A stretch of 39,358 nt of DNA, from contig DATKCA010000134.1 in assembly GCA_035544675.1 (NCBI GenBank), positions 1-39,358 of the forward strand. Direction: 5' to 3'. Source of the DNA: DATKCA01 sp035544675. Its GTDB lineage: Bacteria > Acidobacteriota > Thermoanaerobaculia > Gp7-AA8. A program made the translations under genes and the position numbers. The notes beneath the pieces were generated by a model that was not told the origin of the DNA, did not search any database, and saw only the letters and a list, made by a program, of their open reading frames with translations. This document shows, one piece after another, positions 1 through 9,817 of the stretch. Position 1 is the stretch's first letter. Every line of letters begins with the position of its first letter.

Positions 1-2040
<2,040 letters not shown>

Positions 2041-2070
2041 GGAGTGTGCCCTGACCACTCCGAAGGAACC

Positions 2071-2838
2071 ATGATCCACACGCGCGAGGTTGCTGACCGG
2101 CTTCACACGATCGAGTCGCTGGCGATCATCTCGCGGGTTGCCTCGACCAATCTGGTGGCGCGCCGCGTGGTCAACGAGTGCATCGAGAACGAGCTGTCTC
2201 TGCCTCAGGCGATGATCATCGCGCGCGAGCAGTTCGCCGGGCGCGGACGCAACGATCGCTCCTGGTCCTCTCCGCCCGGCAAGGGCATCTACGCGACGAC
2301 AATGCTCATGCGCTCGGTCGAGGAGCTGGCTCTTCTGCCGCTGACCGTCGCCAACATCGTGGCGCGCTATCTGCGCAAGACCTTCTCCGTCGACGCGCGC
2401 ATCAAATGGCCGAACGACATCCTGGTCAACGGGCGGAAAATCGCCGGCATCCTGCTGGAAGCGCGGGTTCAGGACAGCCGCGCGTTCGTCATCATCGGCG
2501 TGGGCGTGAACATCGAACCGGTCCAGGACGATGCGCGCCCGAACGCGATCTCGCTCCGTGAGGTCGCCGGCCCCGCGTTCCGCGGCATCGACGAAGCCAC
2601 GGTCGCATTCATCGAAGAAGTGGACGCCGGGGTCTCCCAGCCCTTCGTCGCCGCTGACGTTCTGAACGAGTGGCGCGCCCTCTCCGTTCACCAGCTCGGC
2701 GACCGCATTATCTGCGACCTCGGCGAACGCACCGTCACTGGCGGCTGGAGGGGCATCGACGACCGCGGGCGCGCGCTTCTGCTCACCTCGGACGGAGAGC
2801 GCATCGCCATTCCCGCCGGCGATCTGATTTTGACGTAA
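2071..2838 (+). CDS. birA: biotin--[acetyl-CoA-carboxylase] ligase, catalytic-only form
   Basis: Activates biotin to biotinyl-5'-AMP and transfers it to the biotin carboxyl carrier protein of acetyl-CoA carboxylase. The 255-aa product shows the BPL/LplA fold hallmarks: STN near the N-terminus, the adenylate-binding GRGRNDRSW loop, the KWPNDI motif, and GRKIAGILLE followed by GVGVNI, then a short SH3-like C-terminal domain. There is no N-terminal winged helix, so it is a group I ligase that should not act as the biotin repressor. The ATG at 2071 is chosen because GAAGGA lies just upstream; a GTG at 2044 in the same frame would add nine residues (CPDHSEG...) with no family similarity. It sits between valS and coaX with 30 bp and about 10 bp spacing, consistent with one transcript. 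Confidence 0.95.
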   Translation: MIHTREVADRLHTIESLAIISRVASTNLVARRVVNECIENELSLPQAMIIAREQFAGRGRNDRSWSSPPGKGIYATTMLMRSVEELALLPLTVANIVARYLRKTFSVDARIKWPNDILVNGRKIAGILLEARVQDSRAFVIIGVGVNIEPVQDDARPNAISLREVAGPAFRGIDEATVAFIEEVDAGVSQPFVAADVLNEWRALSVHQLGDRIICDLGERTVTGGWRGIDDRGRALLLTSDGERIAIPAGDLILT

Positions 2839-2848
2839 CCTGTTGGCA

Positions 2849-3637
2849 ATGGCGTCCAACCTCCTCGTCGTCGACGTTGGGAACACCAACATCGTCCTGG
2901 GGATCTATCGCGGCGACGAGCTGGCCAGCTCCTGGCGCCTCTCCACGGCGCGCGACCGCACCGCGGACGAATACGGGATTCTCGCCAAGCAGCTGGTGGA
3001 CGGGTCGGCCCGGGCGCCGCTGGACGGAGCGATCGTCGGATCGGTCGTTCCGCCGCTGAACAGCGTCGTCAGCGAAATGGTTCGGCGCTACTTCGGCGTG
3101 GAGCCGCTTTTCGTGGAGCCCGGGGTGAAGACCGGGATCGCCATCCACACCGACAACCCGCAGGAAGTCGGGGCCGACCGCATCGTCAATTGCGTGGCGG
3201 CGTTCGAGACCTACGGTGGTCCGTGCGTGATCGTCGACTTCGGAACGGCCACCACGTTCGACCTCGTCACGAAGGACGCGCGCTACGTGGGCGGCGTGAT
3301 TGCGCCCGGCCTCACGATCTCCGCCGAGGCGCTCTTCGCGCGCGCGGCGCGGCTGCCCCGCGTCGACATCCGACGGCCCGAATCGGTCATCGGCACGAAC
3401 ACCGTCGTCAACATGCAGTCCGGACTCTTCTACGGGTACCTCGGCCTCGTCGACGGCATCCTGGCGCGGATCAAAAAGGAGATCCCCGGAATCAAGCGCG
3501 TCATCGCCACAGGCGGCCTGGCCACTCTGTTCGCAGAAGACAGCGAATACATCGATGAGTTCGATCCGGAGCTGACGCTGAAGGGATTGAAGATCATCTA
3601 CGACCGGAACCAGGGCGTGAAGCGAGGGCGGAAGTGA
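2849..3637 (+). CDS. coaX: type III pantothenate kinase
   Basis: Phosphorylates pantothenate with ATP, the first step of coenzyme A synthesis. The 262-aa protein has the ASKHA-type phosphate-binding DVGNTN motif at the extreme N-terminus, GADRIVN in the middle, and VDFGTATTFD as the second ATP-site motif, matching CoaX rather than the CoaA or PanK II families. ATG 2849 is preferred; an in-frame TTG at 2843 adds only two residues, and neither has a clear Shine-Dalgarno, so translation may be coupled to birA, which ends 10 bp upstream. BirA-CoaX adjacency is common in many bacteria and fits a cofactor operon. The stop overlaps a possible GTG (3634) of the next frame, discussed under ggt. Confidence 0.96.
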   Translation: MASNLLVVDVGNTNIVLGIYRGDELASSWRLSTARDRTADEYGILAKQLVDGSARAPLDGAIVGSVVPPLNSVVSEMVRRYFGVEPLFVEPGVKTGIAIHTDNPQEVGADRIVNCVAAFETYGGPCVIVDFGTATTFDLVTKDARYVGGVIAPGLTISAEALFARAARLPRVDIRRPESVIGTNTVVNMQSGLFYGYLGLVDGILARIKKEIPGIKRVIATGGLATLFAEDSEYIDEFDPELTLKGLKIIYDRNQGVKRGRK

Positions 3638-3643
3638 GAGGCT

Positions 3644-3746
3644 GTCATGCCGAGCGTAGCGAGGCATCCGGGCGCGGCGGGTGGTGCCGGAATCCAGCTC
3701 CTCGCGCCGCCCTTCCGCCCAGGTCCCTCGCTACGCTCGGGATGAC
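3644..3746. repeat. dispersed palindromic repeat, copy 1
   Basis: About 100 bp bounded by inverted termini: the left end reads GTCATGCCGAGCGTAGCGAG and the right end is its near reverse complement, ending CTCGCTACGCTCGGGATGAC. Four related copies occur at 13869, 21367, 28126 and 29577, so it is a dispersed family of REP/MITE-like type. This copy sits between coaX and ggt and is open in the ggt frame, giving a translated stretch (HAERSEASGR ... SLATLGM) that looks like an N-terminal extension. Its right end supplies the likely ggt start codon (ATG 3742). Confidence 0.9.
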
Positions 3747-5406
3747 AATCGCCTTCCTGCTGTTCGCCTCTCCCCTCCTGGCGGGGTCGACCATCACCGC
3801 GTCCAACGCCGCGCTCTCGACCGCTTCGCCCTATGCGACGGGCGCCGGATTGGCCGTCCTCAAGGGGGGCGGGAACGCCATCGACGCAGCCGTGGTCGTC
3901 GCATTCGCGCTGGCAGTCGTACATCCGCAGGCGGGCAACATCGGGGGCGGCGGCTTCCTTCTGTACTACGACGCGGCGACGGAAGGGGTGTGGGCGCTCG
4001 ACTTCCGCGAGGTCGCTCCCGCCGCGGCGAAACAGGACATGTATCTGGCCAGTGACGGCACGATCTCGAGCACGAGCCGCACGGGACCGCTGTCGGCAGG
4101 AGTGCCGGGAACGGTGGCGGGCCTGGCGGCGGCGCACGCGCGGTTCGGCACGAAGCCGTGGAAGGAGCTGCTCGCGCCCGCCATCGCGATGGCCCGGGAG
4201 GGAATCCGCGTCGACGCGGAGATGCAGCGGGAACTCGGCGAAGAAGACGAAGAGAGAAAGATCAGCCAGTTCCCATCCACCGCGGCGCTGTTCTTTCCCG
4301 GAGGCAAGCCAATCGCAGCGGGATCGACGCTGGTTCAGCCGGATCTCGCCGCCACACTGCAGCGCCTGGCCAAGTCCGGTCCGGCGGATTTCTACGAAGG
4401 AGAGACGGCCAGGCGGCTCGTCAACGGGATACGCGCCGCCGGCGGCATCATCGGGTACCGCGATCTGCGCGAGTACAAGCCGATCTGGCGCGCCCCGCTC
4501 GAGATCGGCTTCAATGGCTACGCGATCTACACGATGCCTCCGCCTTCCGGCGGCGGAATGGTTCTGGCGGAGTCGCTGAACATCCTTTCCGCGTACGACC
4601 TCGAGAAGACCGGCTTCCAGACGCCCCGCTCCCTCCATCTCCTGGCAGAGGCGGAGCGGCGCGCATACATCGATCGAAACAAGTACGTCGGAGATCCGGC
4701 CAGCACGCGGATTCCGTTCCGGCTTCTTCTCTCAGCCGAGCGAGCCGCGCTCTGGCGGCGAAGCATCGATCCCGACCGCGCCACGCTCACCGCGTCGCTG
4801 GCCGAGCCGGCCAGCGCCATGACGGAAGGCTCGGATACGACTCATTTCACGATCGTCGACGAGAAAGGCAATGTCGTCTCTCTCACCACGACCATCAATG
4901 AGAACTTCGGCAGCGGCTTCGTCGTCCCCGGCGCCGGCTTCCTGCTCAACAACGAGATGGACGACTTCACCGCCGCAACGGGCCAGCCCAACAGGGCCGG
5001 GCTGGTGCAGGGCGTGGTGAACTCGATCGAGCCCGGGAAACGGATGATCTCGTCGATGACGCCGGCCATCATCATGCGCAACGACCGGCCGTTCATGGCT
5101 CTGGGCACGCGCGGAGGACCGACGATCCCGACGACGATCCTGCAGGTGTTTCTGAACGTGACGGTCTGGGGGCTGTCACTCAGCGATGCCCTGGCGGCGC
5201 CGCGCTATCACCAGCAGGCCCTGCCCGAGGAGATGCAGTACGAGATGGCGTTGGCGCCGAAGGGGATGGTCGACGCGTTGAATGCAATGGGCCATGGCGT
5301 TCGGGGGGGCGGGCCGATCGGCGACGTTCACGCCATTCTCATCGACCGTGGAAAGATCGTCGCCGTGGCGGACCCGCGTCGCGGCGGCGCGGCAGGAGGT
5401 TATTGA
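3742..5406 (+). CDS. ggt: gamma-glutamyltransferase (glutathione hydrolase)
   Basis: N-terminal nucleophile hydrolase that cleaves the gamma-glutamyl bond of glutathione and related peptides, normally periplasmic. From ATG 3742 the 554-aa product opens with a short signal peptide (MTIAFLLFASPLLAGS) and then the family core (LKGGGNAIDAAVV, GNIGGGGFLLYYD). The autoprocessing nucleophile is the first Thr of TTHFTIVDEKGNVVSLT at about residue 366, which would begin the small subunit. NFGSGF and LLNNEMDDF follow, as in known GGTs. The frame is open back to GTG 3634, which overlaps the coaX stop, but those 36 codons are the palindromic repeat, so the later start is preferred. It overlaps rpiA by one base (TGATG). 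Family assignment is secure; the exact start is not. Confidence 0.95.
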   Translation: MTIAFLLFASPLLAGSTITASNAALSTASPYATGAGLAVLKGGGNAIDAAVVVAFALAVVHPQAGNIGGGGFLLYYDAATEGVWALDFREVAPAAAKQDMYLASDGTISSTSRTGPLSAGVPGTVAGLAAAHARFGTKPWKELLAPAIAMAREGIRVDAEMQRELGEEDEERKISQFPSTAALFFPGGKPIAAGSTLVQPDLAATLQRLAKSGPADFYEGETARRLVNGIRAAGGIIGYRDLREYKPIWRAPLEIGFNGYAIYTMPPPSGGGMVLAESLNILSAYDLEKTGFQTPRSLHLLAEAERRAYIDRNKYVGDPASTRIPFRLLLSAERAALWRRSIDPDRATLTASLAEPASAMTEGSDTTHFTIVDEKGNVVSLTTTINENFGSGFVVPGAGFLLNNEMDDFTAATGQPNRAGLVQGVVNSIEPGKRMISSMTPAIIMRNDRPFMALGTRGGPTIPTTILQVFLNVTVWGLSLSDALAAPRYHQQALPEEMQYEMALAPKGMVDALNAMGHGVRGGGPIGDVHAILIDRGKIVAVADPRRGGAAGGY

Positions 5407-6089
5407 TGTCAGAGGATCTCAAAGTCGAAGCCTCGCGGGCAGCCCTTCGCGAAGTGAAGAGCGGCATGCGTCTCGGACTCGGCACCGGCAGCACGGCCAC
5501 CGAGTTCGTCAAGCTCCTCGGTGAAGCGCTGAAGTCGGGAGCGCTCGCGGACATCCGCTGCACATCCACCTCCGACAAGACCGAGGAGCTGGCTCGCTCT
5601 CTCGGCATCGCCATGTTCCCGCTCGCGGAGGTGTCCCCTCTCGATCTGGCCATCGACGGCGCGGACGAGATCGACGCGAGACTGAGGCTGGTCAAGGGGC
5701 GTGGCGGCGCGTTGCTGCGCGAGAAGATCGTGGAGCAGCAGGCCCGGCGCTTCATCGTGATCGCGGACGAGAGCAAAATCGTGGACAAGCTCGGGGCCGG
5801 GCCGTTTCCCGTCGAGGTGACGCCGTTCGCGCTCGATGTGCTGACGCGACAGCTCACGGAGAAAGGCCTCCAACCGGTCCTGCGCATGCGGGACGGCTCC
5901 GTGCGCATCACCGACGAGGGCAACCGCATCCTCGACGTGCGCATCCCGGCCGATCGGGACATCGCGGACGTCGTCGCCGAGATCCGCAATCACGCCGGCG
6001 TCGTGGAGACCGGCTTTTTCCCGTTCGAGGCCAGCGCCGCGATCATTGCGGGGGCGACGGGGATTCGCTGGATGCGCCGTCCGTCTTAG
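5406..6089 (+). CDS. rpiA: ribose-5-phosphate isomerase A
   Basis: Interconverts ribose 5-phosphate and ribulose 5-phosphate in the pentose phosphate pathway. The 227-aa sequence carries the phosphate-binding GLGTGSTATEFV loop, the DGADEID motif with catalytic acid residues, and KGRGGALLREKIV with the conserved active-site lysine. ATG 5406 is preceded by AGGAGG at a good distance and overlaps the ggt stop as TGATG, so it is translationally coupled to ggt. The 3' end overlaps the convergent exported-protein gene by 47 bp (6043-6089). Confidence 0.97.
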   Translation: MSEDLKVEASRAALREVKSGMRLGLGTGSTATEFVKLLGEALKSGALADIRCTSTSDKTEELARSLGIAMFPLAEVSPLDLAIDGADEIDARLRLVKGRGGALLREKIVEQQARRFIVIADESKIVDKLGAGPFPVEVTPFALDVLTRQLTEKGLQPVLRMRDGSVRITDEGNRILDVRIPADRDIADVVAEIRNHAGVVETGFFPFEASAAIIAGATGIRWMRRPS

Positions 6090-6669
6090 GCACGGTCACG
6101 CTGAAACGCCACAGGTTGTCCTTGTAGTAGAACGAGACGTACGAGGCGAACGGCGTGTGGAGCGGCTTGTTGATCTTGGTCTCGAACAGCGGATAGAGCC
6201 ACGTCGGGTTGTCGTAATGCCACATCAGCTCCGCGTGTCCCGTCGTCTCCTCGGTGGGATGGCGCTGGAAGTTGCGGAGGCCGTCGTACAGCTTCTCGCA
6301 GATGCGCCCGCGGTAGACCGCTCCGCGATAGCTCGGGGCGGTGCCGAGGATCGGAAAGCCCTTCTCGGTGACGCTGGCGATGTACTCGGCCGAGCCATCC
6401 GGGTTCTCCCCTCCCTTGACCGTGACCAGGCCGGCGCGCTCGAGATTGCGCAGAGTGCGCACGGACTTCTCGTCGAAATCGTCTTTCGGAGCGCGCTCGT
6501 TCCACCAGACCCGCTGCGGGACTTCCGCGTAAACCGGCTCGCGCTTGAAGGCGACGGCATTGATGATCTGCTGCGCTTTCTTTGCTGTGAGCGGCTCGCG
6601 TCTGGCACAGAAGGCGACGGGAAGAAGAGAGAGCAGAATCAGCGTAGTCCGTATGGCCGCGTTTTGCAT
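6043..6669 (-). CDS. exported protein of unknown function
   Basis: I do not recognise the family. The 208-aa product starts with a signal sequence (MQNAAIRTTLILLSLLPVAF) directly followed by CARREP; a Cys is present, but the preceding Phe makes a lipobox poor, so signal peptidase I cleavage is at least as likely. Residues roughly 65-105 (VRTLRNLERAGLVTV, then a Gly-rich turn and two strands ending in TEKGFPIL) resemble a winged-helix outline, odd for an exported protein. The C-terminal half is rich in Trp and Tyr and ends in a Ser/Pro tail. ATG 6669 is chosen because GGGGAGAG lies 6-7 nt upstream; ATG 6684 would place that site inside the gene. It is divergent from the MMPL gene and convergent with rpiA. 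Confidence 0.75.
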   Translation of the reverse strand: MQNAAIRTTLILLSLLPVAFCARREPLTAKKAQQIINAVAFKREPVYAEVPQRVWWNERAPKDDFDEKSVRTLRNLERAGLVTVKGGENPDGSAEYIASVTEKGFPILGTAPSYRGAVYRGRICEKLYDGLRNFQRHPTEETTGHAELMWHYDNPTWLYPLFETKINKPLHTPFASYVSFYYKDNLWRFSVTVPKTDGASSESPSPPQ

Positions 6670-6704
6670 TTTGGCTCTCCCCATGTTATCTGCCGTGCGC
6701 GCCT

Positions 6705-9257
6705 TTGACTGACCGCATCCTCGACGCGCTCGCCAAGCTCTGCCTCCGGCACAGCAAACTGATCGCCATCGTCTCGCTCGTAGTGGGCCTGGGGGCGTTG
6801 GCCGCGGCTTCGCGCATCCACTTCGACCCCGAGATCCTCAACCTCATCCCGGAGAACAACCGCAACGTCAACGAGTTCCGCAAGGTGTTGCGGGACATGG
6901 GAACGCTCGACAGTCACGTCATCGTCCTGAACATGCCGGCGGGCCGCGACGTCGGAGAGTACGAGACGCTCATCAGCGCGATCGCGGAGGGCTACCGGGC
7001 CAGCCCCCGGATCGCGGACGTGAACTACCGGATCCCCAACCCGCTGGACCTCGTCGATGTGATCCTCCCTCGGGCCATGTTGTTCCTCGATCCGTCGGAG
7101 CTTCCGGCCGTCGCGGAAAAGCTCTCGGACGAAGGCATCCGCGAGTCCGTGGCGCGCAACCGGGCCATCCTGCAGACGCCGCAGTCGCTCGCGCTCAAGC
7201 AGCTGATCCAGTTCGACCCTTTCAACCTCTCCCAGCTGTTCATGCGGAAGTTCCAGTCCGCCAGCGGCGGCTTCCAGATCGACGCTTCCAGCGGCTATTA
7301 CCTCTCCGCCGATCGATCCACGCTGCTCATCCTGACGAAGCCGAAGCAGGCCGCGCAGCAGGTCGATTTCGCCAAAGCGCTGCTGAACGAGGGAAGCCTG
7401 ATCGAGGCGCGCGCCCTTTCCCAGTTTCGCAGGACCGCGCCGCCGGGGACTCCGATTCCCTCCATCGAGCACACGGGCGGCTACCGCATCGCGGTCAGCG
7501 ACGCGGATCTGATCCGCCGAGACGTCATCGTCAACGTCCTCACGTCCGTGGTCGGGGTGCTGGCCATCTTCCTGTGGGGCTTCCGGCGGCCGGCGTCTCT
7601 CTTCTATGCGGGCGCGCCGCTCATCCTGGCTCTGGCCATGACATTCGGAATCGCCGGGATCGTCTACGGGACGCTCTCCTCCGCCAGCGCCGGATTCGCC
7701 GCACTGCTGGCCGGCCTCGGTATCGACTTCATCATGGTCCTGTACGGCCGCTACGTCGACGAACGGAACCGCGGCGCCACGATGCCGCACGCGATCGTCC
7801 TGGCCATCCGCTCAACGGTGCCGGGCGTGGTCATCGCCGCGGTCACGACGGCGGCGACGTTCTACGCGTTCCTTTCGACGGACTTCCGCGGGATGAGCCA
7901 GCTCGGTTTTCTGACGGGAACCGGCGTGCTGTTCTTCCTGGGCGCGGTGGTGTTCCTGCTGCCGGCGCTCATCGTGCTCTCCGAGCGAGGGGAGCGGAAG
8001 CGCGCGCCGAAGCTCTTCCATCACTCATTCGGCGCCGACCGGATCATGGACGTGGCAGTGAGGCACCCCAAAGCGACCCTGGTGGCGTGGCTCGTGTTCA
8101 CGCTGATCTGCGGCGCCCTGGCCACTCGACTCCGCTTCAGCGACAACGTTCAGGACCTGCGCGCCAAGGGGAACGAAGGCGTTCTCAACCAGGAAAAGAT
8201 CACGAAGAAGTTCGGACAGTCGTTCGAGTTCATGATGTACGTGATCCAGAATCCTTCGCTCGATCACGTGGTCACGCGGACCCACGCCATCACGAACGAG
8301 CTCGACACTCTCGTTCCAAGCGGCGTCATCGCCTCACACCAGTCCATCGCCAGCTTCGTGCCGCCGCGCGAGCAGCAGATGAAAGTGGTCACCGAGCTGC
8401 AGGCCGGACGGGCCGGACGCTTCGACTTCGACCGCATCTCGCGCACGTTCCGCCAGGAGCTCCAGTCCAACGGCTTCCGGCCCACTGCCTATGACGACTA
8501 CCTGCCGCTCTTTGCCAGTGCCCTGGCAGCCTCCGAGCCGATGACGATGGACAACCTCGACAGCCCGGAGATGCTGGAATTCGCCTCGCGCTTCATGAAG
8601 CAGGTCAACGGCAACTGGATGTCGGTCATCTACATCTACCCGGCCGGGGGACGCTGGCCGCGCGACGTGCCGCCCCAGCTCCTGGCGCTGAACGACCTTC
8701 GGCAGGAGGAGATTCTCACCGGCATCAACCTGGTGAGCGGCACGCTCCGTCAGATCGTGAAGGCGGACGCGACGCGCGCGACGATCCTGGCCGTGGCCGT
8801 CGTGGCGGTGTTGCTCTTCCTCAGTTTTCGCAGCCTGAAGGCGGTGCTTCTCGTGTTCACGCCTCTCACGGCGGGCTGCATCGGCATGTTCGGCCTCATG
8901 GCCGTGCTGAACCTGGAGTTCAACTTCATGAACGTCTTCGTCGGCCTGATGCTCGTCGGCGTAGCCACCGACTACGCGCTGTACATGATTCAGCGACACC
9001 GGGAGAATCCGGCCGCGTTCAACCAGGCGGGCCACGAGACCGCCAAGGCCGTGGCCATGGCCGCGCTGACCACGATCGTCGGCTACGGCTCGTTCATGAC
9101 CTCGCACTACCCGGGCCTTCGATCGATCGGCTATGCTTCGACCTTCGGCGTCGGCCTGAGCGGACTGGCAGCAATCACGCTCATCCCGGCGATCCTGATG
9201 CTGGGGAAGAGGACGAATGACCGACAGAACCCTGACGATCCCGCACGTACTGAGTGA
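6705..9257 (+). CDS. MMPL/RND-family exporter, HpnN-like
   Basis: Inner-membrane RND-superfamily transporter of 850 aa with the two-fold layout of MMPL/HpnN proteins: TM1 at about residues 19-36, a large extracytoplasmic domain to about 270, five TM helices to about 420, a second single TM near 455-475, a second extracytoplasmic domain, and five TM helices from about 685 to the end. The conserved GLGIDFIMVLYGRY and VGVATDYALYMIQRHRE segments are the TM4/TM10 GxxxD-type proton-relay motifs of the family. HpnN carries hopanoids and MmpL proteins carry lipids; the substrate here is not shown, and no hopanoid genes are in the window. The start is TTG 6705, without a clear Shine-Dalgarno. It overlaps bioY by 41 bp. 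Confidence 0.88.
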   Translation: MTDRILDALAKLCLRHSKLIAIVSLVVGLGALAAASRIHFDPEILNLIPENNRNVNEFRKVLRDMGTLDSHVIVLNMPAGRDVGEYETLISAIAEGYRASPRIADVNYRIPNPLDLVDVILPRAMLFLDPSELPAVAEKLSDEGIRESVARNRAILQTPQSLALKQLIQFDPFNLSQLFMRKFQSASGGFQIDASSGYYLSADRSTLLILTKPKQAAQQVDFAKALLNEGSLIEARALSQFRRTAPPGTPIPSIEHTGGYRIAVSDADLIRRDVIVNVLTSVVGVLAIFLWGFRRPASLFYAGAPLILALAMTFGIAGIVYGTLSSASAGFAALLAGLGIDFIMVLYGRYVDERNRGATMPHAIVLAIRSTVPGVVIAAVTTAATFYAFLSTDFRGMSQLGFLTGTGVLFFLGAVVFLLPALIVLSERGERKRAPKLFHHSFGADRIMDVAVRHPKATLVAWLVFTLICGALATRLRFSDNVQDLRAKGNEGVLNQEKITKKFGQSFEFMMYVIQNPSLDHVVTRTHAITNELDTLVPSGVIASHQSIASFVPPREQQMKVVTELQAGRAGRFDFDRISRTFRQELQSNGFRPTAYDDYLPLFASALAASEPMTMDNLDSPEMLEFASRFMKQVNGNWMSVIYIYPAGGRWPRDVPPQLLALNDLRQEEILTGINLVSGTLRQIVKADATRATILAVAVVAVLLFLSFRSLKAVLLVFTPLTAGCIGMFGLMAVLNLEFNFMNVFVGLMLVGVATDYALYMIQRHRENPAAFNQAGHETAKAVAMAALTTIVGYGSFMTSHYPGLRSIGYASTFGVGLSGLAAITLIPAILMLGKRTNDRQNPDDPARTE

Positions 9258-9777
9258 GCGACTCGTTCGCGGCAGCGTTCTGACGAACGTCCTGCTGGTC
9301 ATCGGCGGGTCGGCCGTCATCGCCATCGCAGCGCAGATCGCCATCAGCGTGCCGTTCTCGCCGGTGCCGCTCACGATGCAGCCTCTGGCCGTCCTCCTCG
9401 TGGGGGCGACTCTCGGCGCACGGCGCGGTGCCGCCGCAGCCGCGCTTTACATCCTGGAGGGCGCCAGCGGCCTGCCCGTCTTTTCGCAGGGACGCGGCGG
9501 CGCGCTCTGGCTGGCGGGGCCCACCGCCGGCTATCTGCTCTCGTATCCCTTCGCCGCCATGGTGGCCGGATGGTTCTCGGAACGCGGGTGGGGAGTGCGC
9601 GGGCTGTTCGCAGCGCTCGCGGTGATCTACGCGGGTGGCTTCACCTGGCTGGCGGTGCTCAGCGGACCGGCGAATGCGTTCACGTGGGGCATCGCCCCGT
9701 TTGTGATCGCGGACCTGGTGAAGGTCGCCTTCGGCGCCGCGCTGCTGCCGCTGGCGCAGAAGCTGATCACGCGCTAG
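9217..9777 (+). CDS. bioY: biotin transporter BioY (S component)
   Basis: Small integral membrane protein of 186 aa that binds and imports biotin, alone or with ECF energy-coupling partners. It has about six hydrophobic helices and the BioY hallmarks: AISVPFSPVPLTMQPLAVLL in the first third, GARRGAAAA, and LPVFSQGRGG followed by LAGPTAGYLLSYP. ATG 9217 has AGAGGA upstream. It begins inside the 3' end of the MMPL gene (41-bp overlap), so the two are co-transcribed. No EcfA or EcfT genes are next to it, which suggests either a solitary BioY or a shared ECF module elsewhere. With birA 6 kb upstream, it indicates biotin uptake. Confidence 0.95.
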   Translation: MTDRTLTIPHVLSERLVRGSVLTNVLLVIGGSAVIAIAAQIAISVPFSPVPLTMQPLAVLLVGATLGARRGAAAAALYILEGASGLPVFSQGRGGALWLAGPTAGYLLSYPFAAMVAGWFSERGWGVRGLFAALAVIYAGGFTWLAVLSGPANAFTWGIAPFVIADLVKVAFGAALLPLAQKLITR

Positions 9778-9817
9778 TGGATGCGCCGTGGGGACACCGG
9801 CGCCCCAACAGTCATCC

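Noticed and set aside
9778..9817. Rho-independent terminator between bioY and lon (TGGGG ... CCCCA)
   Set aside because: Stem of five base pairs with a nine-base loop and no T-run; too weak to list.
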